Positions 18,262 to 28,149 of a stretch of 64,000 nt of DNA are shown here, piece by piece (position 1 is the first letter of the stretch; each line of letters opens with the position of its first letter). The stretch is from assembly GCA_050260775.1 (NCBI GenBank), contig JBLNCP010000006.1, positions 1 through 64,000 of the forward strand. Direction: 5' to 3'. A model generated the notes under the pieces. The model was not told the origin of the DNA and did not search any database. It worked only from the letters and a program-made list of their open reading frames with translations. Both the position numbers and the translations under genes were made by a program. The DNA comes from CALABS01 sp050260775. GTDB taxonomy: Bacteria > Pseudomonadota > Alphaproteobacteria > Rhodospirillales > Magnetospirillaceae.

Positions 18262-18990
18262 ATGCGGCGGTTCCTGTTCATTCTTGTCCTTTCCCTGGTC
18301 GCCTCCCTCCCGGCGCGGGCCGGTGGCCCTGAGATCGAATACGCCTATCCGGACCAGTCGGTGTGGACGGCCGAGCTCGACGCCCAGGGCAACCCCGCCA
18401 ATCCTCTCCTCAAGGTGGCGAAGGTCCTGTTCGCCGAGGCCGGCATTCCCTGGCACGGGGTCCCTTATCCGGCATCGCGCATGTTCAACCGCATCAAGAC
18501 CGGCGCGTCGCAATTCTCCATGCTGGTGCCCGCGCCGGCGCTGACGGAATGCTGCCTGACCGGCAAGGCGCCGGTGGCCCACACCGAGTTGAAGGTGTTC
18601 TGGCTGGGCGACGTGCCGCCGATTCGCCGCAAGGAGGATCTGGCCGGCAAGTCGGTCATCGTCATCCACGGCTATTCCTATGGCGATCTGGCGCCCTTTC
18701 TCAACGATGCGGCCAACGGCGTCCAGCGCAGCACGGTGGGCACCCATAAATCCGCCTTCACCATGCTCGAGCACGGCCGCGCCGATTACCTGCTCGATTA
18801 CTCCGGGCCGGCGGAGGAGATCCTGGCCGGCCGGCCCATCGCCGGCATCCGCTCGGCCACCCTGGCCGACGTCAACGTCTATCTGGTGCTGAGCCGCACC
18901 TATCCCGGCGCGGAGCAGGTGATGGCGCGGCTGGAGGCCATCGCCCAGCGGCTGGACACTAAGCGCATCATGCGAGGACCGGCGCCATAG
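18262..18990 (+). CDS. Periplasmic substrate-binding-like protein
   Basis: A secreted 242-residue protein with a signal peptide MRRFLFILVLSLVASLPARA, cleaved near ARA/GGPE. The rest resembles the type 2 periplasmic binding fold (SBP_bac_3-like): early VWTAELDAQ, GIPWHGVPYPASRMFNRIK, and the domain-crossing KEDLAGKSVIVIHGYSY. No transporter genes lie near, so it may serve as a sensor or stand-alone ligand binder. It overlaps the end of the convergent histidine kinase gene by 23 bases. Fold assignment is moderate; the ligand is unknown. Confidence 0.75.
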   Translation: MRRFLFILVLSLVASLPARAGGPEIEYAYPDQSVWTAELDAQGNPANPLLKVAKVLFAEAGIPWHGVPYPASRMFNRIKTGASQFSMLVPAPALTECCLTGKAPVAHTELKVFWLGDVPPIRRKEDLAGKSVIVIHGYSYGDLAPFLNDAANGVQRSTVGTHKSAFTMLEHGRADYLLDYSGPAEEILAGRPIAGIRSATLADVNVYLVLSRTYPGAEQVMARLEAIAQRLDTKRIMRGPAP

Positions 18991-20458
18991 CATCCGGAAG
19001 GGTGAAATGGAAGGCGGTGCCCTGGCCGGGGACGGAATCCAGCCAGATCCGGCCGCCATGGTTCTCGACCACGCGCTTGCAGATGGCCAGCCCGATGCCG
19101 GTGCCGGAATAGCTGTCGCGGGTGTGCAGCCGGCGGAACACCTCGAAGACGTAGTCGGCGTATTGGGGCTCGATGCCGATGCCGTTGTCGGACACCGTGA
19201 ACCGCCAGACGTCGTCGACCCGCTCGGCGGTCACGGCGATGCGCGGCGGCTCACCGGGGCGGCTGTACTTCAGTGCGTTGGTCAGCAGGTTCTGGAACAG
19301 CTGGCCCATCTGGGTGCGGTCGGCCTGCACGCGGGGCAGGGGGCCGATGGTCACCTCCGCCTGCTTCTGCTCGATGGCGGCACCCAGCGAGGCCACCACC
19401 GTGCGGATCATCTCGCCGCAGTCCAGCTCTTCCGGCACCACCGCTTCGCCCTCGCACCGGCTGTAGTCCAGCAGGGCGCCGACCAGCGACGACAGCCGGA
19501 GCGCCTCGTTGATGATGAAGGACAGGAATTCGTGGGCCTCGGGGCTGAGCAGGTCGCCGTGGCGGCGTTGCAGCAATTGCGAGAAGCTGACGATCGAGCG
19601 GATGGGTTCCTTGAGGTCGTGGGCGGCGACGTAGGCGAAGCGCTCCAGTTCGGTCAGGGCCTTGGACAGTTGCGCCACCACCTGGCGCAGTTCGGCCTCG
19701 GCGCGATGGCGCTCCTGGTTCTCGGCGGCCAGCTGCAGGTTGCGGGCGTTGAGGTCGGCGACCAGCAGCTTGAGGCGTTCGGCCATGCCATCGAAGGCCC
19801 AGCGCACCGCGTCAATCTCGTCGCCCTGGGCCGGGCCGGCGGGGGTGTCCTCGGGAAAGCTCATGTTGTCCTGGACCACCTGCGGCATCAGGCCGGCCAC
19901 CCGCCGCGCCAGCTCCTCGATGCGCAGGGTGACCAGGTGGCGGAAGGCCGCATACATGAAGGCCGCCACCAGGAAGGTCTTGAACCCGTTGCTCAGCAGG
20001 ATGGTGAGGCCCTGCCACAGCAGGGTCTCGTACATGCTGTCGAGGCCGGCGGCGATCTCGATGGTGGCGATCTGCCGCTCTTCACCCCGCACCGTTTGAG
20101 ACAGCGGAAAGGATTGCACCACCTGCCGGCCGGACTGGCCCGACAGCGCCTGCCAGGAGGCGCTGCCGTCGCTGGCGACGACCGTGGCGCGCTCGATGTT
20201 GGGCAGGGCGACCAATGCCTCCAGCGACAAAGCGATCTGCTGGTCGTTGTAGCTCCACACGCTGGCGGCGATGGGCGGGAAGAAGACGCCGACGCGTCGC
20301 ATCAGCTCGTCGACCCCGGCGCGCTGGACCCGATAGTCCATGAACAGTTGCAGCGCGGTGACGAACAAGGTCACCAGCGAACTGAACGCCACGATCAGGA
20401 CGATCAGCTTCTTGCCGACGGTACTGATCCGACGCATGGACTGCATCAGAACGATCAT
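18968..20458 (-). CDS. Membrane sensor histidine kinase
   Basis: A 496-residue kinase with a membrane segment at about residues 19-40, a periplasmic sensor loop, and a second one around 150-175. A HAMP-like stretch with coiled coil follows (to about 270). The phosphoacceptor helix has AYVAAHDLKEPIRSIVSFSQ, and the ATPase domain has N box NLLTNALKYSR, G1 DNGIGIEP and G2 GTGIGLAI. The H-D-L-K-E-P type is typical of phytochrome-like and light/redox kinases but not specific. No response regulator adjoins it. The 3' end overlaps the periplasmic binding gene. Confidence 0.9.
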   Translation of the reverse strand: MIVLMQSMRRISTVGKKLIVLIVAFSSLVTLFVTALQLFMDYRVQRAGVDELMRRVGVFFPPIAASVWSYNDQQIALSLEALVALPNIERATVVASDGSASWQALSGQSGRQVVQSFPLSQTVRGEERQIATIEIAAGLDSMYETLLWQGLTILLSNGFKTFLVAAFMYAAFRHLVTLRIEELARRVAGLMPQVVQDNMSFPEDTPAGPAQGDEIDAVRWAFDGMAERLKLLVADLNARNLQLAAENQERHRAEAELRQVVAQLSKALTELERFAYVAAHDLKEPIRSIVSFSQLLQRRHGDLLSPEAHEFLSFIINEALRLSSLVGALLDYSRCEGEAVVPEELDCGEMIRTVVASLGAAIEQKQAEVTIGPLPRVQADRTQMGQLFQNLLTNALKYSRPGEPPRIAVTAERVDDVWRFTVSDNGIGIEPQYADYVFEVFRRLHTRDSYSGTGIGLAICKRVVENHGGRIWLDSVPGQGTAFHFTLPDAMAPVLA

Positions 20459-20601
20459 GCCGACTAAGTGTCCCCCGGTTGTCGGTGGGATATTCTAGCG
20501 CCAAGGCGCCCGAGTGCGGAAGTGCCGCCGGCCCGTCGGCTGGCTGGCGGTACGGAGCGCCTGAGCCGCGACCGCAGGCGCAATACCGGGGCGAGGCAAG
20601 A

Positions 20602-22788
20602 TCAGTCCGCCGGATGATCCTCCGCTAGAAGGGTGCCGGCCGTATGGTGATCCGAGGGCGTTCCGTCCGACGCAACCGCGATCTCGATGCCGAAAACCGA
20701 ACCCCTGTCGCGCAGGGAGGTGACGCTCACCGGCAACCGCAGCAGATGGCTCAACCGGCTGACGATCGCCAAGCCGAGGCCCAGGCCTCGCGTGCCGTTC
20801 TGGGGTTCGTCGCCAACCTGGTAGAAGGCCTCGAATACATTGGCCAGCTTGGCCTCGGGGATCCCGATGCCGGTGTCGACGACTTGCACGACAGCCATCC
20901 CCTTGCGCCGGCGGCATCCGATCAGCACGCCGCCACGCCGAGTGTATCGGATGGCGTTGACCACCAGGTTGCGCAGCATGCGTTTGAACAGCACGCGGTC
21001 GGTGTGGACGGCAATCCCGGTCGGCACGTAGCGCAGACGGAGGTGGGCGGAAGCCGCCATGGCGGAGCAGTCCTCGGCGATCTCCGCGAGGACCTCACCA
21101 AGGGAGAACAGCGAAGGCTTCTGCTCCAGAACCCCTGACTCCATGACCGACAGGTCGGACATCGCCGACAGCATCTCTTCGGCGCTGGTAAGCGCCTGGC
21201 CCATCCGCTCGATGACTGGCGTCGTGTCCGCGCCCGCCTGCGTCGCCAATACCTGGTGGAACAGGCGCAGGGCTTGGAACGGCTGCCGCAGGTCGTGGCT
21301 GATCGCGCCCAGAAACGCCGTCTTGTCGCGGCTTGCCTCCTCCGCCACCGTTTGGGCCGCGCGTGCCGTCATATCGCTGTTGGTCTCCACCACGGCGGCA
21401 GGCTGTCCGGTAAACGTATCGCGCCAGAGCGCCCACGCGCTATGCACCAGGAGTTGATCTCCCGCCTTGGTGCGCTGCCGCAGCACCCCTTTCCAGCGCC
21501 CGTCAAACAGGGTCTCCTCCACGATCTGCGCCAGTGGGATCGGGAAATCGGTGGCCAGCAACTGGTGTGATATCTTGCCGAGCGCCTCGGGCGGCTCGAA
21601 GCCGTAAAGGGCCGTTGCGCCATCGCCCCAAAAGGTGATCCGTCCGTCCAGTGCACGCACGATCACCGGCAATTTGCTCAGTGCGGCGAGCAGCTTTCCG
21701 GTCTCATCCCAGCGCAGGCGCAACTCCCGTCCCGCCGTCGCCATGGCCTCGCCGACGTCGTCCATCTCGCGGATGCCGGAGGGGGACCACTGCATGAGGT
21801 GGCCTTTGCCGAGGGCGGCGGCAGACGCTGTCAGGATGGCCGTTTGGCGGCGGATGAAGCGGCTGTAGACAAGCGCGAGCGAGGTGGAGACGATGATGGT
21901 CATCGCCGCGAACGCCGCCAGCCACTTGAGCCTGATCAGCACGGGGGCCAGGAGAAGATCTTCGGGCACGGCCACCGCCGCCGCCCAATCGCTCCCACCG
22001 ATGCGATGAAATGCCGCGAAAATCCGCTCGCCCTCCACCGAGGTCAACACGGCCGTATTCTCAGGCATGGCCTTGGCAATGGCCTCGCTCGCAGCGGGAA
22101 TAGCCCTCTTGCCGACCATTGCTTCGGCGTTGACGGTCCGCGCCAGAAAGACGGAGTTGCCGTCGATCAATGCCGCCCGCCGCCCTTCCCCCAGCGTAGC
22201 GGAGGTGACCAGCTCCTGGAGGCGTGCCGCAGGAACACTGAGGCCGACCAGATAGGTGACCTTGCCGTTCCTGGCGGCGGGCATCTCGATCATGTACATC
22301 GGAGCATGCGCTACCGCTCCCATGAACAGGCCGGTGACCTGCGGCAGGCCCGTTGCGATCGTCTTTTGGTCGGTGGCACTGATGTCGGCACCCTGGGGCA
22401 GCGGTGTGCCCCAAGGGACGCGGGTATTGACGAGTTGTCGACCGGCAAGGTCGCGCACAACGACGTTGATCCCCTGGAACGCCATGAATTCGCGGGCGCG
22501 ATGGTAGAAACCCTCGAGGTCTCCCCGTTGTAGGCTTGCCGAAATGGCGAGGGCTTGAAGCATGGCCGTCTTGCTGGCCAGCTCCCTTTCTATCATGAAG
22601 GCAACGTCACGGGCGTCGGCGCGCGCCATCTGCTCCAGATGCTGACGCTCGGCTGCGGCGGTGCGATAAGCGCCATACCCGCCGAGAAGCATCAGTGGGA
22701 CCGCGACTAGGACACAAAGGATGGCGATGTGGGTCCCAAGCCGGATTTGGATCGACTGGCGGTTCCAAAATGGGGGAAGTGGTCTCAT
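20602..22788 (-). CDS. Membrane sensor histidine kinase with PAS domain
   Basis: A ~728-residue kinase. The ATG at 22788 is chosen because it directly precedes the first membrane segment (IQIRLGTHIAILCVLVAVPL); earlier residues would come from the AT-rich leader. A large extracytoplasmic sensor (about residues 45-285, Cache-like by layout) ends in a second membrane segment. A PAS-like domain follows (about 375-500), then the phosphoacceptor ISHDLRQPFQALRLFHQV and the ATPase motifs LRNLVVNAIRY, DTGIGIP and GLGLGLAI. The HDLRQP box is also in the kinase at 35689. No response regulator is nearby. Confidence 0.87.
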   Translation of the reverse strand: MRPLPPFWNRQSIQIRLGTHIAILCVLVAVPLMLLGGYGAYRTAAAERQHLEQMARADARDVAFMIERELASKTAMLQALAISASLQRGDLEGFYHRAREFMAFQGINVVVRDLAGRQLVNTRVPWGTPLPQGADISATDQKTIATGLPQVTGLFMGAVAHAPMYMIEMPAARNGKVTYLVGLSVPAARLQELVTSATLGEGRRAALIDGNSVFLARTVNAEAMVGKRAIPAASEAIAKAMPENTAVLTSVEGERIFAAFHRIGGSDWAAAVAVPEDLLLAPVLIRLKWLAAFAAMTIIVSTSLALVYSRFIRRQTAILTASAAALGKGHLMQWSPSGIREMDDVGEAMATAGRELRLRWDETGKLLAALSKLPVIVRALDGRITFWGDGATALYGFEPPEALGKISHQLLATDFPIPLAQIVEETLFDGRWKGVLRQRTKAGDQLLVHSAWALWRDTFTGQPAAVVETNSDMTARAAQTVAEEASRDKTAFLGAISHDLRQPFQALRLFHQVLATQAGADTTPVIERMGQALTSAEEMLSAMSDLSVMESGVLEQKPSLFSLGEVLAEIAEDCSAMAASAHLRLRYVPTGIAVHTDRVLFKRMLRNLVVNAIRYTRRGGVLIGCRRRKGMAVVQVVDTGIGIPEAKLANVFEAFYQVGDEPQNGTRGLGLGLAIVSRLSHLLRLPVSVTSLRDRGSVFGIEIAVASDGTPSDHHTAGTLLAEDHPAD

Positions 22789-23066
22789 CCAACGCAACTT
22801 TGGATTATTTACCTTGACCAGGAGTATTAGAAAAGGTCTCGCTACGCAACCCGACCTTAGATTGGGGAGTGTGCGCAAATAACCTGTGGACGTGTTCAAA
22901 ATATAAAATACCCCTATTAAGAGTAGCGCGCTACTTTGCGATCCAGACATCGCGCGAAAGCAAGCGCAAAACACGGCCCGTCGGGGCGAGCAGACTGCAT
23001 TGGTCCCCGGCCGCCCCGAGGTCTTACCGTCGCAGCCTTCGGCAATATCGCGGGTGGCTGTCTGGC
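22789..23066. other. AT-rich intergenic region between kinase and CoA-transferase
   Basis: This 278-base gap has clearly lower GC than its neighbours, with AT-rich runs near 22795-22830 and 22895-22920 and a perfect 12-bp palindrome GTAGCGCGCTAC at 22923-22934. It must hold the divergent promoters of the kinase and the CoA-transferase. No open frame there looks coding. Confidence 0.5.
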
Positions 23067-24584
23067 ATGTATCGGGATCGCATCGAGCTCAAGTCGCTGT
23101 GGGGCAAGGTGGTCGGTGCCGAGGAAGCGGCGATGCACATCAAGGACGGCATGACGGTGGGCATGAGCGGGTTCACCCGCGCCGGCGACGCCAAGGTGGT
23201 GCCGCTGGCGCTGGCCGAGCGGGCCAGCGAGCAGCCGCTCAAGATCACCCTGCTGACCGGCGCCTCGCTGGGCAGCGACGTCGACAAGACGCTGGCCGAA
23301 GCCAAGGTGCTCGCCCGGCGCATCCCCTTCCAGGCCGATCCGGTGCTGCGCAAGGCGATCAATGCCGGCGAGGTGATGTTCGTCGACCAGCACCTGTCCG
23401 AGACCGTCGAGATGCTGCGCTCGCGCCAGCTGCCGCCGGTGGACGTGGCGGTGATCGAGGCGGTGGCCATCACCGCCGACGGCGGCATCGTGCCGACCAC
23501 TTCCATCGGCAATTCGGCGACCTTCGCCATCCTGGCCGAGAAGATCATCGTCGAGATCAACCTCAACCAGAGCCTCGACCTGGTCGGCCTGCACGACGTC
23601 TACATCCCGACCCGGCGGCCCCACCGCGAGGCCATCCCGCTGGTGCGGCCGCAGGACCGCATCGGCCTGCCCTACATCCCGGTCGATCCCAGCCGCATCG
23701 CCGCCATCGTCATCACCGACAAGCTGGACAGCGCCGCCACCATCGCGCCGCCCGACGACGACACCCAGGCCATCGCCGGCCATCTCGTCGAGTTCCTGCG
23801 CCACGAGGTCAAGCTGGGACGGCTGTCGACCAGCCTGCAGCCGTTGCAGGCGGGCATCGGCACCATCGCCAACGCCGTGCTGCACGGGCTGATCGACAGC
23901 CCGTTCCACGATCTGGTGATGTATTCCGAGGTGCTGCAGGATTCGACCTTCGACCTGCTCGATTCCGGCAAGATGGTTTTCGCGTCCGGCTCGTCGATGA
24001 CCCTGTCCGGCCCCTGCGCCCAGCGGGTGTTCGGCGACATCCGCCGCTACAAGGACCGGCTGGTGTTGCGGCCGCAGGAGATCTCCAACCATCCCGAGGT
24101 GATCCGCCGCCTGGGTCTCATCGGCATCAACACCGCGCTCGAAGCCGACATCTACGGCAACGTCAACTCCACCCACGTCAACGGCACCCACATGATGAAC
24201 GGCATCGGCGGCTCGGGCGACTTCGCCCGCAACTGCTATCTCTCGGTGTTCGTCACCAAGTCGGTGGCCAAGGACGGCCGCATCTCCTCCATCGTCCCCA
24301 TGGTCACGCACGTGGACCATTGCGAGCACGACGTCGACCTCATCGTCACCGAGCAGGGACTGGCCGACCTGCGCGGGCTGGCCCCGCGCGAGCGCGCCCG
24401 CGTCGTCGTCGACAATTGCATCCACCCCGATTACCGCGATCTCGCCAGGGACTACCTGACCGAGGCGGGCCGGCGCGGCGGGCACACGCCGCATGTGCTG
24501 GAACAGGCGTTCTCGTGGCACCTGGCCTACCAGCAGGGCGGCGACATGCGCGCGGTCGGCCGGCTGGCGCGGGCGGCGGAGTAG
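23067..24584 (+). CDS. Acetyl-CoA hydrolase / succinate CoA-transferase family
   Basis: A 505-residue class I CoA-transferase of the AarC/Ach1/Cat1 type, moving CoA between succinate and acetate (or hydrolysing acetyl-CoA). Signs are DGMTVGMSGFTRAGDAK at the start, TADGGIVPTTSIGNS, MYSEVLQD with the glutamate that forms the CoA thioester, EADIYGNVNSTHVNGT, MMNGIGGSGDFARN and VTEQGLADLRGL. The ATG at 23067 gives the family start. Whether it is hydrolase or transferase is not decidable from sequence. The psiE-like gene follows by three bases. Confidence 0.92.
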   Translation: MYRDRIELKSLWGKVVGAEEAAMHIKDGMTVGMSGFTRAGDAKVVPLALAERASEQPLKITLLTGASLGSDVDKTLAEAKVLARRIPFQADPVLRKAINAGEVMFVDQHLSETVEMLRSRQLPPVDVAVIEAVAITADGGIVPTTSIGNSATFAILAEKIIVEINLNQSLDLVGLHDVYIPTRRPHREAIPLVRPQDRIGLPYIPVDPSRIAAIVITDKLDSAATIAPPDDDTQAIAGHLVEFLRHEVKLGRLSTSLQPLQAGIGTIANAVLHGLIDSPFHDLVMYSEVLQDSTFDLLDSGKMVFASGSSMTLSGPCAQRVFGDIRRYKDRLVLRPQEISNHPEVIRRLGLIGINTALEADIYGNVNSTHVNGTHMMNGIGGSGDFARNCYLSVFVTKSVAKDGRISSIVPMVTHVDHCEHDVDLIVTEQGLADLRGLAPRERARVVVDNCIHPDYRDLARDYLTEAGRRGGHTPHVLEQAFSWHLAYQQGGDMRAVGRLARAAE

Positions 24585-24587
24585 GCC

Positions 24588-25082
24588 ATGACCGTTCCCA
24601 TCGAGCGTCCGGCCGCCGGCGCCACCGTTGTCGAGAAGGTGCTGGTCACCTGCCTGCGGTCATTCAACGGCCTGCTCCACGTCGTCCTGGCCGTCGCCCT
24701 GGTGGCGGCCAGCGGCATGGTGGTGTGGGAGTTCTTCGCCGAGGTGTGGGCGTCGTTCCAGCGCGACCAGCTGGCGCAGGGCTTCCTGCATGCGCTGGGC
24801 GTGCTGTTCATCGTCTGGACCCTGTCGGCCCTGATCTCGGCCGAGATCGACTACGTCCGCACCAGCCGCTTCCACCTGCGGGTGTTCATCGAGGTGGCGA
24901 TGATCACCCTGCTGCGGCAGCTGATCGTGCGGCCGGTGCAGGCGGTGGCCGGCGACGTGCACCTGGGCGACTGGTCGGGCCTGTGGCAATACGGATTGCT
25001 GCTGGCCGCCCTGGTCGCGGTGGCCGTGGCGCACCGGCTGACCGGCGACCCCGACATCGCGGGAACGACCCGCAAGGACTAG
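24588..25082 (+). CDS. PsiE-like phosphate-starvation-inducible membrane protein
   Basis: A 164-residue protein with about four membrane segments (around residues 27-52, 65-87, 96-113 and 130-150). The segment FLHALGVLFIVWTLSALISAEIDYVR and the later FHLRVFIEVAMITLLRQLIV pattern match the PsiE family, whose function is unknown. It starts three bases after the CoA-transferase stop and is likely co-transcribed. There is no phosphate regulon box that I can see. Confidence 0.75.
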   Translation: MTVPIERPAAGATVVEKVLVTCLRSFNGLLHVVLAVALVAASGMVVWEFFAEVWASFQRDQLAQGFLHALGVLFIVWTLSALISAEIDYVRTSRFHLRVFIEVAMITLLRQLIVRPVQAVAGDVHLGDWSGLWQYGLLLAALVAVAVAHRLTGDPDIAGTTRKD

Positions 25083-25083
25083 G

Positions 25084-25308
25084 CTACGCCCCTTCCGACC
25101 CGCACGAGCACGACGCCGACAGTTGGGCGTCGGGGCAGGGCACGTCGCCATAGGCGCAGAACACGCAGCATTGGCCCTTGGGCGGATGCATCACCTGGTC
25201 GCAGTGCTTGCACTCCAGGCTCCACAACTGCCCGGGCATCTTCTCCGCCTGGCGGTGGCCGCATTGCGGGCAGGTGACGGTGGAGGTGTCGAACCAGACA
25301 TCGGCCAT
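25084..25308 (-). CDS. GDCCVxC-like small zinc-ribbon protein
   Basis: A 74-residue protein with nine cysteines. CPQCGH at about residues 13-18 and CKHC at about 33-36 form a zinc-ribbon, followed by GQCCVFCAYGDVPCP. This last block is that of the GDCCVxC family, in which some members carry selenocysteine; here the aspartate is glutamine and all positions are cysteine. The cellular role is unknown. It lies tail to tail with the psiE-like gene, one base apart. Confidence 0.75.
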   Translation of the reverse strand: MADVWFDTSTVTCPQCGHRQAEKMPGQLWSLECKHCDQVMHPPKGQCCVFCAYGDVPCPDAQLSASCSCGSEGA

Positions 25309-25378
25309 GGGCGGGTCCTCCCGGCTATTCCTTCAATCTAGGAGGGGCCAGAGGACCGGGCAACCGGCCGAAAGCAAA

Positions 25379-25400
25379 GAGGGCGCCCGACGGCGCCCTC
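25379..25400 (-). terminator. Intrinsic terminator of guaA
   Basis: GAGGGCGCC (25379-25387) and GGCGCCCTC (25392-25400) form a perfect 9-bp stem with a 4-base loop. Read on the minus strand it is followed by TTTGCTTT, ten bases after the guaA stop. Confidence 0.85.
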
Positions 25401-25408
25401 CCGGAAAC

Positions 25409-26963
<1,555 letters not shown>

Positions 26964-26996
26964 GGGTCGGGCCTTTGGCGCTGGGAGTTGGCCGGG

Positions 26997-27025
26997 ACTT
27001 TAGCGCCCGCTTAACCACCGGACAA
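26997..27025 (-). promoter_or_regulatory. Candidate guaA promoter
   Basis: On the minus strand TTGTCC (27025-27020) and TAAAGT (27002-26997) are 17 bases apart, each 4/6 to sigma-70 consensus, about 30 bases before the guaA ATG. Confidence 0.45.
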
Positions 27026-27162
27026 GGGCGACAGGCCCGAACGGCGTAGGAAAAAAGGGGGATGCGGGCAGGCCAAAGCCCCCGAGACTTGGCCGATGTC
27101 AATTTCCATACCGGCCTGACGATGGCAGCATGCCGGCAATTGTCGCCACCCGAGGTTTGTCC

Positions 27163-27642
27163 ATGCGCCGTGCCCTCGTTCTCCTGTGCTGCCTGCTGCT
27201 GGGGGCCTGCTGGCAGGTCAAGGAGCCGCTCGTCACCCAGGGAGTGCGCGCCGAGGGGCTGGAGGACGGCATCTACCGCCGGGACGACGGCACCGAGGTG
27301 GCGCTGCGCTGGAATGCGGCGGAGGGCCGCTACGATATCGGCACCACCGGCGGCTCGGCCCGCATCGCCCCGCTCGGCGGCGGCCTGTGGATGGTCGACT
27401 ATGCCGACGCGGTGCGGATGGTGCTGCTGGCCTCGGTCGAGAACGGCACGGTGGCCTTCCGTGCCCCGACCATGGAGGCCGAGACCCGGCTCGCCAAGGC
27501 CAACGGCCTGGCCCTGAAGCCGGGCCCGGTCCGCTGCCTGTCCGGCTCGCCGGCGGCCATGAAGACCTTCGCCGCCGCGGTGGCCGCCCTCGAAGGCACG
27601 CCCGAGCTGGTGGTGGCCGACCGCCTCACCCGGGTGCGCTGA
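27163..27642 (+). CDS. Putative lipoprotein of unknown function
   Basis: A 159-residue protein with a lipoprotein signal MRRALVLLCCLLLGAC; the lipobox LGAC places the acylated cysteine at residue 16. The mature part includes DDGTEVALRWNAAEGRYDI and ends in a likely folded domain. The ATG at 27163 is chosen for the compact signal and CGAGG before it; an in-frame ATG at 27130 is eleven codons earlier. I do not recognise the family. Its stop directly abuts the stop of the convergent next gene. Confidence 0.75.
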   Translation: MRRALVLLCCLLLGACWQVKEPLVTQGVRAEGLEDGIYRRDDGTEVALRWNAAEGRYDIGTTGGSARIAPLGGGLWMVDYADAVRMVLLASVENGTVAFRAPTMEAETRLAKANGLALKPGPVRCLSGSPAAMKTFAAAVAALEGTPELVVADRLTRVR

Positions 27643-27957
27643 TCAGAACCGCCCGAACGGGATGACGATGACGTTGGCCGGCGGCGCGTAGGCCATCGGC
27701 CGGCAGCGCTGCTCGGTCCAGAAGAAGCCGCCCGACCCGAAGGTTTCGGTCCAGCATTGCTGCGGCACCCAGGCGCGGTAGGCCGGCGGGCGCACGACGT
27801 AGCCGGGCGGCGGCCAGCCGTAGCCGTAGTACGGCCTGACGCGCGGTCCCCAGTGGTCGTCCCAATCATACCCGCGGCGATGGCCCCAGCCGTCGGCCCA
27901 CGCCGCCGGCGCCGCCAGCATCAGCACGGCCAACATCACCCAGCCCAGGACCCGCAT
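27643..27957 (-). CDS. Small secreted Tyr/Pro/Trp-rich protein
   Basis: A 104-residue protein with a signal peptide MRVLGWVMLAVLMLAAPAAWA. The mature part is rich in tyrosine, tryptophan, proline and glycine (RPYYGYGWPPPGYV), with two cysteines that could form a disulfide. It ends MAYAPPANVIVIPFGRF. AGGAGGAT precedes the ATG at a good distance, so expression is likely. No family or function is recognised. Confidence 0.7.
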   Translation of the reverse strand: MRVLGWVMLAVLMLAAPAAWADGWGHRRGYDWDDHWGPRVRPYYGYGWPPPGYVVRPPAYRAWVPQQCWTETFGSGGFFWTEQRCRPMAYAPPANVIVIPFGRF

Positions 27958-28149
27958 GACATCCTCCTGTCGCTTCGGGACAGCATGGACGCGCAGCCTA
28001 GGTGGGGACGGTGGCTTTTCGATGTCAACACCCCGCGCAAAAGGGGGCAGCGCACGCGCGGCCGGGCCGGGGCGGGGCAGGGCGGCACGCAGGCGGTGTT
28101 CGCCGCGAAGTGTGCTATAACACCGCCGGTTCCAACCACATCCCGGTCC

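Noticed and set aside
18968..22788. Response regulator for the two kinases
   Set aside because: No receiver-domain gene lies beside them; the open frames between are shadows.
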